A stretch of DNA of 64,000 nt from Trichobilharzia szidati (Eukaryota > Platyhelminthes > Trematoda > Strigeidida > Schistosomatidae), in NCBI GenBank assembly GCA_944472155.2, contig OX235273.1, positions 3,073,204 through 3,137,203 of the forward strand, in the 5' to 3' direction. The position numbers and the translations under genes were made by a program. Of this stretch, positions 53,895-64,000 are shown one piece after another (the stretch's first letter is position 1; every line of letters starts with the position of its first letter). The notes beneath the pieces were generated by a model. That model did no database searches and was not told the DNA's origin. It saw only the letters and a program-made list of their open reading frames with translations.

Positions 53895-54645
53895 TATTGT
53901 TCCCTTGGGTTCCAAGTGGAAAATAGGGCTTCAACAGCACCTATCCACTTTGTTCTACTTATTTTGCTGTCCTCTTTAACTGGGCCCATGGTTGTCCATA
54001 GTCTCTCTTCTTCTCCTCGCAGAATCTCTTCCATGTCAACCTCGGATATACGCCCAACTCATCGTGTCCCATACGGGTTCCAATCCAGCCGTAGCCTGGC
54101 TTGCGATGTCACTCAACGGTCTCCTCAGTGATGTGTGTGTGCTTAATCCATCTCCACTTTCTCCTACATATTTGTTGAGCAATGGGTTCTTGGATGGTTC
54201 GTTCCTACAGTTTCTTGTTGCTAATTCTCTCTGGCCATTTGACAAAATTCTGTAGTCTGTTGTAAATCCTTTTTGTAACGCATGAGCCAAGTTCCTGACC
54301 CGTATTAGAAGAACTGACTGACTTGAGCAACACTGGTGTTGTAAAACCGAATTTTGTTCTTTATGCTGCAGAGTACAGAAGATTTCCAAACTGATTTCAG
54401 AGTGATGGTGAACCTTGCCTATTCGATTCTGGCTGGTTTCGACCTCTTCTTCCGTGACACCGATGCTTCCTAGATAAGTGAAGGAGATAACCTTTTTCAA
54501 ATTTCTCCTGTTGATGGTGATTGGTTCTGATTATTGTTGTTGTTGGTGGTTGGTTATCTCTGTCTTCTCTATGTTCACCTGGAGTCCTGTATTCTCTGCC
54601 AGTTTGTTGGTTTTGAGTTTGTGTGATATTAAACATAAATCATGC
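53895..54645 (-). mobile_element. RTE-B LINE (duplication unit 1)
   Basis: Reverse strand: TQNQQTGREYRTPGEHREDR region (54636-54397), then KKVISFTYLGSI (54500), KSVLLIRVRNLAHALQKGF, ANKYVGESGDG-type parts, ending at GGGAACAATAATATAACA (53896). Frameshifted. An identical copy is at 57647-58397. Confidence 0.85.
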
Positions 54646-54649
54646 GCAC

Positions 54650-55372
54650 GCGAAATCCAGTCCCTTGGCTGTCAACCAAGGGACGTGTATACTGCTCAGC
54701 AGTTCGCTCCGTCCTTCTCTATGGCGGTGAGACGTGGCCATTGAGAGCGGAAGACATGAAGAGATTGTCTGTTTTTGACCACAGATGTTTACGATCTCTT
54801 TCTCGCGTTAGGTGGTATAATAAGGTAAGTAATGTTGACGTTAGGCGTAGTGTTGGGCAAAGAGGGAAAATCACTCGAAGAGGCTATGAAGTTACATAGA
54901 TTGAGATGGTTAGGCCACGTGCTGCGCATGCCTAACCATCGTCTCCCCCGACGGACGGGCATTACTAGCTGATATAGGTGCAGGTTGGAAAAGAGTAAGT
55001 GGTGGCCGAACAAAAACATGGCATCAATCCATGAAATCCCTGACAGTTAAACTGAGTCAGGTAGGGAGATGCAGACTTCCGGGTTGGGGCCCGCCCTCGG
55101 GACTCTAAGAATCAATGGCTGGAGAAAATAGGTGACATGGCTCAAAATCGTTGTCAATGGCTTACGCAGATGTATTCAGTCTCTTTAACCTTCATATTCC
55201 TTTCTACCATTACTCATTCTGTTTCACTCTTATACTTGTCGAAACTCTACTGATTCTCTTCACTCATTTTGTAGTCTACCTTTGTGTGGTATTTTGGAAC
55301 GTGGCAACTCGAACAGCTGCACTTCGGTGCCAAGTTCTATGTTGAATCCAGCAGCAGCAGCAGCAGCAGCAG
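54650..55372 (+). mobile_element. RTE-A LINE with CAG tail (duplication unit 1)
   Basis: Forward frame 54642-54899: TKGRVYCSAVRSVLLYGGET, AEDMKRLSVFDHRCLRSLSR, then LHRLRWLGHVLRMPNH in another frame, and the 3' end AAGTTCTATGTTGAATC followed by eight CAG units (55349-55372). It lies head to head with the RTE-B copy, joined at about 54645. Confidence 0.85.
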
Positions 55373-56236
55373 ATCTTCTAGAGTCTTCTTGTCAGTTTGA
55401 CCACTCCTAACTCTTCTCTAACCTGGTTTAATATCAGCTAATATTGCTCGACGAGTAAGGCACTAGCTCAGAAAGCCTGGGTACAATCGGGAATTGGAGA
55501 TATTCCTCATAGGATATCATGTTTTTGGCAGCTAGATATCTTTACAACATAGATACTTTACCAATGGTGCTGAGTTCTAACAATGCGTTTCTTGAAGAAT
55601 GTTGTAGAGATGGACAGAACGATTACATATTCTTTAAGAGAGTTGCTAACAGTATACCTTGGATCTGCTGGTTCTGAACTCAACCTGCAAATTTGGTTTG
55701 AATTAATCAGCCTCTATGTTAGGTTATCAGAACAGGCCCATTTGATGTCCCGGTACATGGCTGGTCTGTTAGGTAACATTTGCATCTTATTTCTAAGTAT
55801 GCCTCATATCAGTCAGATACAGTATCAGTTGTTCATGAAAATCAAAATCTTATCTCCAGTTCTTCAAGGAACATGAAAATTCAGTCAATTGTCTTCTTTT
55901 AGTAATTCCTCCGTTGTCCGTTTGCTTAGTTTTTCTTGCTTTCTAAGCCATTGGTCACCTTTTTTTCAAAACTCTACTACCAGAAACAAATCTGACATTT
56001 ACCCCGGCCACTAGCCACACTGGTTGTGTAGAAGGTAGTAATGCGACCTATTTGGTCAGGCTCAAATAGATGAAACGAGACTAACTGGGGATAAAAATCT
56101 GGTCTTTAAGCCAATGAAAGTCACATCTACACATGCAACCCATAGTCTCCAGTGCTTATATCTGTCGGACAATCTACATTCCCTTATCTTGTTAAAACCA
56201 ACGTTTGACTCCTTGACACTCATGTTTTCATGTAAC
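55373..56236. other. Right part of duplication unit 1 with 97-codon frame
   Basis: The frame 55583-55876 starts MRFLKNVVEMDRTITYSLRE and is identical in unit 2 (59332-59625). I recognise no domain and see no splice signals that would make it an exon. It could be chance or the relic of another element. It starts after a scrap of RTE-A (55400-55480). Confidence 0.4.
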
Positions 56237-57232
56237 CATCCCTAAAATCTTTTCTACAACCTCAATACCTCGACTGATTTGTTTTCCTTAATATTGTCTG
56301 TCTGTCTGTATACGACAAAGAACTTTGCATCGATGTGCAGCACTTCAAGTCGCCAAACTCCCTCCTTATGGCACACAAAGCAAGAGAAAGTAGAAGAAAT
56401 GCATAATAGAGACAGTAAACAGAGGTGTGAGACAAAAGGAATAGTAATAACGAAGAACAAAACAGTTTCACTGGAAACCATGAGTCACAAGGAGTGGATG
56501 CATCTGCACCAGCCATTGACAACGATTTTGAGCCATGTCACCCATTGTTTCCAACCAATGGTTCATACCGTCCCGAGGACCCCAACCAGGAAGTCTACAC
56601 TTTCCTACATGGCCTAGACTAACTGTTGTTGATTTCATTGACTGGTACCATGCTTTCGTTTGACCGTCGCTAGCTCTTTTCCAGCCCAACCATATATCAG
56701 CTAACATTGCCCATCGAGGAAGGCAATGACTAGGCATACGTAACACATGTCCTAACCATCTCAGTCGATGTAATTTCACAGTCTCGTCGACTGATTTCCC
56801 CTCCCTCCTTACCTAGCACTCGATGCCTAACCTCAATATTCTTCACCTTATTATACCACTTCACGCGGGAGATAGAACGCAGACACCTATGATCAAAGAC
56901 AGTTAATGTTTTCATGTCTTCCACTCTCGATGGCCAGGTCTCACAGCCATAAAGGAGGACGGAGCGGACTGATGAGCAGTTCACACGCCCTTCATTCGAT
57001 AGTTGGATATCACGTCTACTATCTGAGAGACGGCGTAAACTAGCATATGCGAAACAAGCTTTCTCTATCCGGGCTGAGATCTCGTCAGAGATCAACCCAT
57101 TGGCACTGGTTGGTGCAACTTCTTAAAAAAAAGTGAAGCGGTCAACACGCTCCACCAACCAATTCACTCCCTATTTCTGAGCTAGGAGTCAGTGTAATCC
57201 TGCCATGTGTAACATGAGATGTTCCATCCTCG
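56237..57232 (-). mobile_element. RTE-A LINE at the duplication junction
   Basis: From 56505 rightwards identical to unit 1 (frame 57095-56730 equals 53343-52978). From 56237 to 56500 it resembles the third copy at 59986-60250 more than the first, so it is a hybrid. (TCTG)n tail at 56296-56308. Confidence 0.85.
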
Positions 57233-59100
57233 TGGGAAGCAATAGAGAAAATATATCAATACCTTTATTATTATATAAAATTTTAAACATTGTAATGAGA
57301 TCTCCTTTCTGCCTGTGGTATGTTTGTTATATACCATAGTTAGAAACTTATCAGAGATTTCTGTTTTGAGTACTAACTGCCGACTGAATGAGTTTCAATA
57401 TAGAGATTTGTATTGATGTGTAGGAGTTCAAGTAGATATGTACAGGAGAAACAATAACATGGAAAAATATGAGGGTGAATACATCTCAACTACTGAGAAT
57501 GATTTCATACCATATCACCGGCCGTCTGCAGTCATTGGTGCTCGGGTGAACCCAACTTGGTAGTGTACACCTTCTGACGTGACTCAGACCAGTAGTCAAA
57601 GATTCTATAAGTTGTTACCGGGTTTTAGTTTATTATCATGTTATATTATTGTTCCCTTGGGTTCCAAGTGGAAAATAGGGCTTCAACAGCACCTATCCAC
57701 TTTGTTCTACTTATTTTGCTGTCCTCTTTAACTGGGCCCATGGTTGTCCATAGTCTCTCTTCTTCTCCTCGCAGAATCTCTTCCATGTCAACCTCGGATA
57801 TACGCCCAACTCATCGTGTCCCATACGGGTTCCAATCCAGCCGTAGCCTGGCTTGCGATGTCACTCAACGGTCTCCTCAGTGATGTGTGTGTGCTTAATC
57901 CATCTCCACTTTCTCCTACATATTTGTTGAGCAATGGGTTCTTGGATGGTTCGTTCCTACAGTTTCTTGTTGCTAATTCTCTCTGGCCATTTGACAAAAT
58001 TCTGTAGTCTGTTGTAAATCCTTTTTGTAACGCATGAGCCAAGTTCCTGACCCGTATTAGAAGAACTGACTGACTTGAGCAACACTGGTGTTGTAAAACC
58101 GAATTTTGTTCTTTATGCTGCAGAGTACAGAAGATTTCCAAACTGATTTCAGAGTGATGGTGAACCTTGCCTATTCGATTCTGGCTGGTTTCGACCTCTT
58201 CTTCCGTGACACCGATGCTTCCTAGATAAGTGAAGGAGATAACCTTTTTCAAATTTCTCCTGTTGATGGTGATTGGTTCTGATTATTGTTGTTGTTGGTG
58301 GTTGGTTATCTCTGTCTTCTCTATGTTCACCTGGAGTCCTGTATTCTCTGCCAGTTTGTTGGTTTTGAGTTTGTGTGATATTAAACATAAATCATGCGCA
58401 CGCGAAATCCAGTCCCTTGGCTGTCAACCAAGGGACGTGTATACTGCTCAGCAGTTCGCTCCGTCCTTCTCTATGGCGGTGAGACGTGGCCATTGAGAGC
58501 GGAAGACATGAAGAGATTGTCTGTTTTTGACCACAGATGTTTACGATCTCTTTCTCGCGTTAGGTGGTATAATAAGGTAAGTAATGTTGACGTTAGGCGT
58601 AGTGTTGGGCAAAGAGGGAAAATCACTCGAAGAGGCTATGAAGTTACATAGATTGAGATGGTTAGGCCACGTGCTGCGCATGCCTAACCATCGTCTCCCC
58701 CGACGGACGGGCATTACTAGCTGATATAGGTGCAGGTTGGAAAAGAGTAAGTGGTGGCCGAACAAAAACATGGCATCAATCCATGAAATCCCTGACAGTT
58801 AAACTGAGTCAGGTAGGGAGATGCAGACTTCCGGGTTGGGGCCCGCCCTCGGGACTCTAAGAATCAATGGCTGGAGAAAATAGGTGACATGGCTCAAAAT
58901 CGTTGTCAATGGCTTACGCAGATGTATTCAGTCTCTTTAACCTTCATATTCCTTTCTACCATTACTCATTCTGTTTCACTCTTATACTTGTCGAAACTCT
59001 ACTGATTCTCTTCACTCATTTTGTAGTCTACCTTTGTGTGGTATTTTGGAACGTGGCAACTCGAACAGCTGCACTTCGGTGCCAAGTTCTATGTTGAATC
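57233..59100. mobile_element. Duplication unit 2: RTE-B (minus) and RTE-A (plus)
   Basis: 57647-58397 is the second RTE-B copy and 58402-59121 the second RTE-A copy, with the same frames and the same frameshifts as unit 1. Seven CAG units end it at 59121. Confidence 0.9.
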
Positions 59101-59985
59101 CAGCAGCAGCAGCAGCAGCAGATCTTCTAGAGTCTTCTTGTCAGTTTGACCACTCCTAACTCTTCTCTAACCTGGTTTAATATCAGCTAATATTGCTCGA
59201 CGAGTAAGGCACTAGCTCAGAAAGCCTGGGTACAATCGGGAATTGGAGATATTCCTCATAGGATATCATGTTTTTGGCAGCTAGATATCTTTACAACATA
59301 GATACTTTACCAATGGTGCTGAGTTCTAACAATGCGTTTCTTGAAGAATGTTGTAGAGATGGACAGAACGATTACATATTCTTTAAGAGAGTTGCTAACA
59401 GTATACCTTGGATCTGCTGGTTCTGAACTCAACCTGCAAATTTGGTTTGAATTAATCAGCCTCTATGTTAGGTTATCAGAACAGGCCCATTTGATGTCCC
59501 GGTACATGGCTGGTCTGTTAGGTAACATTTGCATCTTATTTCTAAGTATGCCTCATATCAGTCAGATACAGTATCAGTTGTTCATGAAAATCAAAATCTT
59601 ATCTCCAGTTCTTCAAGGAACATGAAAATTCAGTCAATTGTCTTCTTTTAGTAATTCCTCCGTTGTCCGTTTGCTTAGTTTTTCTTGCTTTCTAAGCCAT
59701 TGGTCACCTTTTTTTCAAAACTCTACTACCAGAAACAAATCTGACATTTACCCCGGCCACTAGCCACACTGGTTGTGTAGAAGGTAGTAATGCGACCTAT
59801 TTGGTCAGGCTCAAATAGATGAAACGAGACTAACTGGGGATAAAAATCTGGTCTTTAAGCCAATGAAAGTCACATCTACACATGCAACCCATAGTCTCCA
59901 GTGCTTATATCTGTCGGACAATCTACATTCCCTTATCTTGTTAAAACCAACGTTTGACTCCTTGACACTCATGTTTTCATGTAAC

Positions 59986-60500
59986 AATCCCTAAAATCTT
60001 TTCTACAACCTCAATACTACGACTGATTTGTTTTCCTTTATATTGTCTGTCTGCCTGTCTGTATACGACAAAGAACTTTGCACCGATGTGCAGCAGTTCA
60101 AGTCGCCAAACTCCCTCCTTACGGCACACAAAGCAAGAGAAAGTAGAAGAAATGCATAATAGAGACAGTAAACAGAGGTGTGAGACAGAAGGAATAGTAA
60201 TAACGAAGAACAATACAGTTTCATTATAAATTCTAAGTCACAAGGAGTGGATGCATCTGCGCTAGCCATTGACAACGATTTTGAGGCATATCGGCATCAG
60301 TTGTCTCGAGCCTTTATTGGTTTCTCCCGTCCCGAGGACCAGAACCAGACATGAAGTCTACACCTTACTACGTGGCTTAAACTAACTGTCGTCAATTTTA
60401 TTGACTGGTGCTATGTTTTGGTTTGACCGCCGCTAGCTCTTTTCCAGCGTGACCCTGTGTCAGCTAACATTACCAGTCGAGGAAGGCGATGACTAGGCGC
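59986..60500 (-). mobile_element. RTE-A LINE 3' end, third copy
   Basis: (TCTG)n-type tail at 60045-60062, then the standard RTE-A 3' end (TTTGCACCGATGTGCAGCAG). It breaks off at about 60500, earlier than the other two. The frame 60275-60003 is only tail sequence. Confidence 0.8.
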
Positions 60501-60828
60501 TAATTAGGGGGACTGTGCAAGCATTTCTTCTTAAGTGTTTTAAGTTTGCTTGTCTCATTTTGAAAACCTTGTGCGAAGATAGTCATGTGGTTGTTAAATC
60601 CTACCCATGAAAATGTATTGTATAGCTGGGTGCCGTATTATGAGGCGGTAAAGATTGAACATTGGGCTATTACGTAATTTAACAGTAGTAATAGTCATGT
60701 GCTTGATTTAAAGTAGTGATACTTTGTGCTTTTCATAGGTGTAGACTACTGATACCATGAAGTAAGCAGCTTTTAAGCAGATGTTAATTCTTCTTTCCAG
60801 TATATCATTTCTGTGTTGGGCAACTCTA
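60501..60828. other. Unassigned unique DNA
   Basis: No gene or repeat partner found in the window. Confidence 0.45.
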
Positions 60829-60830
60829 AA

Positions 60831-61110
60831 CAATAGGAACCCAAAACGAAACGACCTACGAACGCACAAATCACCTTGTCAAGGACCAATCAGAAGGCTA
60901 AAAAGCGACAATCCTCGTCCCAGGCAGCACTAAGCGCTAGATAATAGGCAATAATACACATGCCCTGCGCTTAGGGGTCGCCTCAATATGTCCTTTCTGG
61001 AGACTGGTGTCATACATCCCCAAAACCTATTGCTGGAACAAACGGTCACCTGATCGGTTGCTCAAGGTCATTTGTGCGTTCGTAGGTCATTTCGTCTTGG
61101 GTTCCTATTG
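60831..61110. mobile_element. MITE-like element with 48-bp terminal inverted repeats
   Basis: Ends 60831-60878 and 61063-61110 are inverted copies of each other over 48 bp with three mismatches (start CAATAGGAACCC, inner end ACCTTG). The 184-bp centre is not coding. This matches a small non-autonomous DNA transposon. Flanking TA at both sides could be a target duplication but the spacing differs by one base, so the superfamily is open. Confidence 0.75.
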
Positions 61111-61850
61111 TTGTATTCCTGCTTCGCTTCGACGTCTCGAGATACGTAGAATACACCTTAAACGCATTCAAAGGTAGGGCGCTTGCTTGCCGCTGTAACA
61201 TCTATCTATGTAGCGTAGTAAAGCAAATTTTCTCAGCTTTCCAGCCTGACTGAAACAGTAGAGTCTTCTTGATGATATAATCATTCATATTTGCCATTCT
61301 AATGATTTCGAATACGTGTTTCAATTTCACTGCTGGGATATTTTCCAACCTGGACTCCTGGTCAGAAAGCCCTAAAATGGGGTTTGTCTATCGAACTATG
61401 ACCTCAGAGACTACAGAGTTTTCAAATTTTTCATGAGAATCGCTTCGTTAAGTGTGATTCAGCTTTCTAAATAGTTGAATAGATATTCATTATTTAACTA
61501 TTGGATCTTTATTAGTAGTCTGGGTTGGGCGCGGGGTTCGACACCCCTCTCTACTTCAACTTAGACAGGTTGGTAGTGTCATCAGCTCGACACATTAAAT
61601 GTGGCTGATGGCCTGGGGCATGAGTTCCAGCATGTTTTGTCTTGAAGTCCTGCTTTGCGTTAGCATTTTCGCTCAACATAATTATATGAGTTACTAAGGA
61701 AATTTTTCCTTGAGAATTGTGAGGGCGTTGAGATGGAAAACTATACCAGTGAGTGATTGTTATTTCAAATGAAATGAATTTTTGTACGTTACTACAGCTG
61801 CTCTATACTTCTGCTGCTAGTCTACTGGATCATTAACATTAAGTGACCTG
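61111..61850. other. Unique DNA with a tRNA-like scrap
   Basis: GCGCGGGGTTCGACACCCCT at 61530-61549 resembles a B box and may be a SINE fragment. No coding frame recognised. Confidence 0.4.
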
Positions 61851-61853
61851 GTA

Positions 61854-62071
61854 CCAGGTGCATCGGTGCCACAACGGTAGAGTGGTGGCCGACCACGCAG
61901 TTGGTCCGGGGTCTGATCCACGGTCGACGCACTCCCCAATCTCTCTAAGCCAGTAGTAAAACTGGTAAAGACGGAAGGTAGGGCATGAGGCAAGCAACCC
62001 CACTGCTACAGAAACTTCAAGCCCCTAGCTTGAAGCCCCATGTTCCACTGGGAACGTAAAGGAATGAAAAA
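61854..62071 (+). mobile_element. SINE-T2 with 8-bp TSD
   Basis: A box (GCCACAACGGTAGAGTGG), B box (GGGGTCTGATCC), body TAAAACTGGTAAAGACGG..ATGAGGCAAGCAACCCC, and 3' end TTGAAGCCCCATGTTCCACT then GGGAAC, as in the RTE-B end. Flanked by ACCTGGTA at 61846-61853 and 62072-62079. Confidence 0.85.
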
Positions 62072-62079
62072 ACCTGGTA

Positions 62080-62680
62080 TTAGAGACTTTTCAAAGTATT
62101 CGGAGCACGAAGTGTTTCTTCTCGTGTAACCCTGACAGTAGACTGTTATGCCTTACTGTTAATTGATTGCACAGATCCACCCTTCTTCACTAAGCATTTC
62201 CTTCCAGTAATTCTGATATTCCGTCGCCTTTGTATTTTGTTACTGGATTGGTTCAAAGTTTTACATTGATGATGACTTAGCCAGACAGCTACTTGGTTTT
62301 TAAAGCAGGGAATTCATATCCTCGTTTTGGGGATGAATGACCTCACTATTGATAATGTGTTATTGGGAATGGTTCATGATTGTGTGACGTGGTGATTTTT
62401 GTGTTATGTACACAAACAGATAAGTCAGGTTTATTGACTCAAAACTTGAGAAGGTATGGAAGGTCTACTTATTTTCCTATAATTTCTTATTAATGCCACT
62501 GTAACAAGTGAACTGTTTAGATCACAATCAATAACTTGCGATTGATTTCTGTACATATGCTATGGCCATTTGGAACATTCTACGGTCAAATAATATTTTT
62601 TTTAAAGAACCTCCATATACAGAGAAGAAATTACATGTTAGTCTATTTGGTTAGTTGTATATGCTGAAGTGGTTCAGTGT
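62080..62680. other. Unassigned unique DNA
   Basis: No gene or repeat partner recognised. Confidence 0.4.
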
Positions 62681-63330
62681 GTGAACCAATTCACTTTTTT
62701 GGGGAGTCGCAGTAGCCCTTAGTCTTCCTCGTCTAGCGATGTTAGATGACATAGCATTAGGGGTGATGGGCAAACGAAAGCCTATCATCAATCTATGAAG
62801 CATTTGATTGTTGGTTTTAGTCACAAAGGGAGGTCAAAACTGCCTGCCTGGCTGGCTGGGGTCCTCGAGATGCTAATTACCAATGGCTTGAGACGTGCGT
62901 CGGTGGCATAGCAGTTAGGACGCTCGCCGATCATGCACATGGTCCGGGGTTCGATCCTCGGCTGGCTCACTCCTTTACCTCGCTAGGCCAGAGGAGGAAA
63001 GGTTGGACATGAGGCTAGCAACCCCATCCTGTAAAATAAACACTTCTAAAGAAACTTCAAGCCACTAAGTTCCACTGGGAACGCGAAGGAATAAAAAAGA
63101 ATGGCTTGAGACGGTTGGTGACAATGGGTCGTCGAAGTCGTATTTAATGGAGCAGATATTTTCACCCACTATGAACTTTTAGATCAATGAAGTTGTGATT
63201 ATTCACCACATACTTATTCTTTCCCCCCTAAGTATCATCTCATTATAGTTCCTTTGAATGCTTTTCTCTCCCTCTGTGGGAAATTGAATAACTGCACTTT
63301 TGTCCAGAGCTCTAATTTGAAAATTCGTTC
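62681..63330 (+). mobile_element. RTE-A LINE remnant split by SINE-T2
   Basis: 62681-62895 and 63114-63330 together give the 3' part of RTE-A: GCGATGTTAGATGACATAG, GGCAAACGAAAGCC, TGGGGTCCTCGAGATG, then GACAATGGGTCGTCGAAG and the 3' end. Heavily decayed. Confidence 0.65.
62896..63099 (+). mobile_element. SINE-T2 with 14-bp TSD
   Basis: A box (GTGGCATAGCAGTTAGGAC), B box (GGGGTTCGATCCTCG), body with GGCCAGAGGAGGAAAGG, 3' end AAGTTCCACTGGGAACGCG and an A-rich tail. Flanked by AATGGCTTGAGACG at 62882-62895 and 63100-63113, a perfect TSD inside RTE-A. Confidence 0.9.
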
Positions 63331-63344
63331 AAGTAGTAGTGATT

Positions 63345-63440
63345 TCTTACTATCTGCAACCTTGAAGGAACTCATGTCCCCCACTCTGTCCTGTGCTGCA
63401 GTCAGAGACGTTATCACTTGAGCTTTTCAGGCTCATCATA
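63345..63440 (-). mobile_element. SINE-R fragment
   Basis: TCTGCAACCTTGAAGGAACT, GTGCTGCAGTCAGAGACGTT and TGAGCTTTTCAGGCTC match the A-box to B-box side of SINE-R (5440-5535). The hammerhead part is absent: the copy stops at the sequence just upstream of it. Confidence 0.75.
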
Positions 63441-63580
63441 TCGAAGAAGTTAAATTGCAAAGTGGGGCGGGGGTGACATTTTTTATTACTGTCGTACTGT
63501 TTTTTGATAATTCCGGGAAAGCGGAGTGTTGTATTTTAATCTGGCTAGTTCTCTTTCATGCCTGTGAAACATAGTCACTG

Positions 63581-63778
63581 GTGTTTGAAGGCCATTGTTT
63601 GCATTTTCTGGTAACTATCGATTCGGAACCTAGCTATATTCGTTTTGAAGTGTTGATGATCTTTATACAGCAAAGCTGTCTTATAATTCCTTATGATTCC
63701 AACTATACTTGGTTGATACCCAAAGGAGATATGATACCGTCCAAAGAACGGTTATTAAATTACATTAATGGCTATTGA
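63581..63778 (+). CDS. Weak candidate exon, 65 codons
   Basis: A frame ending YTWLIPKGDMIPSKERLLNY and INGY then stop. It lies in non-repeat DNA and the last 30 residues look protein-like, but there is no clear acceptor, no recognised domain and the length is near chance. Listed only because it might be a terminal exon. Confidence 0.2.
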   Translation: MFEGHCLHFLVTIDSEPSYIRFEVLMIFIQQSCLIIPYDSNYTWLIPKGDMIPSKERLLNYINGY

Positions 63779-63834
63779 TGCTTCAGATCATAGTGAAACA
63801 GTTCTAAACGGTAATATCTTATCTCTGTCTGAGT

Positions 63835-63905
63835 GACTGATTGGTTTCAACGTAGGACTTTGTACACATGTACAGCAGTTTGAGTTGCCACACCATGTAA
63901 CTCGA
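63835..63905 (-). mobile_element. RTE-A 3' tail scrap
   Basis: GTTTCAACGTAGGACTTTGT, ACAGCAGTTTGAGTTGCCAC match the 3' terminal 70 bp of RTE-A (compare 56310-56360). The remainder to the window end is unassigned. Confidence 0.6.
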
Positions 63906-64000
63906 ACTCTCTGTATATCTTATAGGTTTATCCCCTACCGTTAATGTTTTATTTAATTTTGTGCTAAATACCTTATTACCTCATACTGCATTTCTATTTT

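Larger units (their letters stand above)
52753..59985. repeat. Tandem segmental duplication, unit about 3.75 kb
   Basis: 52753-56236 and 56505-59985 match with no difference that I could find except one CAG unit (eight at 55349-55372, seven at 59101-59121). The offset is 3752 before and 3749 after that run. Each unit holds RTE-A (minus), a unique spacer, RTE-B (minus), RTE-A (plus), and about 870 bp of other DNA with a 97-codon frame. The units are bounded by RTE-A 3' ends at 52557, 56300 and 60060. Confidence 0.95.

Noticed and set aside
55583..55876. 97-codon frame as a duplicated gene
   Set aside because: Identity between copies reflects the recent duplication, not selection. No domain or splice signals, so it is kept only as a described frame.
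52753..59985. Tandem repeats as a CRISPR array
   Set aside because: Unit length (3.75 kb), content (LINE pieces) and the eukaryotic setting exclude it. No short regularly spaced direct repeats occur in the window.

Overview
The window looks like repeat-dense nuclear DNA of a trematode, most likely a schistosomatid blood fluke. The evidence is a combination of repeats rather than any single gene: tRNA-derived SINEs that carry hammerhead ribozymes (the schistosome Sm-alpha type among them), many broken Penelope-like elements (PLEs) with GIY-YIG endonuclease ends, two RTE-type LINE lineages, one CR1/Jockey-like LINE and short solo LTRs. The DNA is AT-rich with many AT, TTA, TATC and CA microsatellites. 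I do not claim a species. Family labels used below (SINE-H, SINE-R, SINE-T1, SINE-T2, RTE-A, RTE-B) are local names.

Layout. 0-9 kb: solo LTRs, a SINE-H fold-back, a 436-bp retroposon with target-site duplication (TSD), PLE pieces, and at 5223-5749 an inverted pair of 345-nt hammerhead retroelements inserted in a PLE. 9-18 kb: RTE-A, a CR1 end, SINE-T1, and PLE remains riddled with SINE-H inverted pairs. 18-27 kb: RTE-A, CR1 and PLE fragments, more SINE-H, and the best CR1 reverse transcriptase (RT) at 25.0-26.6 kb. 27-37 kb: full-unit SINE-H copies, a solo LTR with clean TSD, degraded PLEs, and a perfect 121-bp inverted repeat at 35.1 kb. 37-51 kb: AT-rich unique DNA, RTE-B copies, three Sm-alpha-like elements, two PLE-type hammerheads, and the best preserved PLE GIY-YIG domain. 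51.2-52.3 kb: the only convincing host exon, with a consensus donor, followed by a TSD-flanked retroposon. 52.5-60.5 kb: a near-identical 3.75-kb tandem duplication bounded by RTE-A ends. 60.5-64 kb: a MITE-like element and two SINE-T2 insertions with TSDs.

How the parts may work together. The non-autonomous SINEs have Pol III A/B boxes but no enzyme. SINE-T2 shares its 3' tail with RTE-B, and SINE-T1 resembles the CR1 3' end, which suggests which LINE moves which SINE. The hammerhead families show head-to-tail junctions and inverted pairs, as expected if reverse transcription runs around circular or multimeric RNA and then snaps back. No complete autonomous element is present, and every RT or endonuclease ORF here is partial. 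All family assignments come from reading motifs and comparing copies within the window; no database search was possible.
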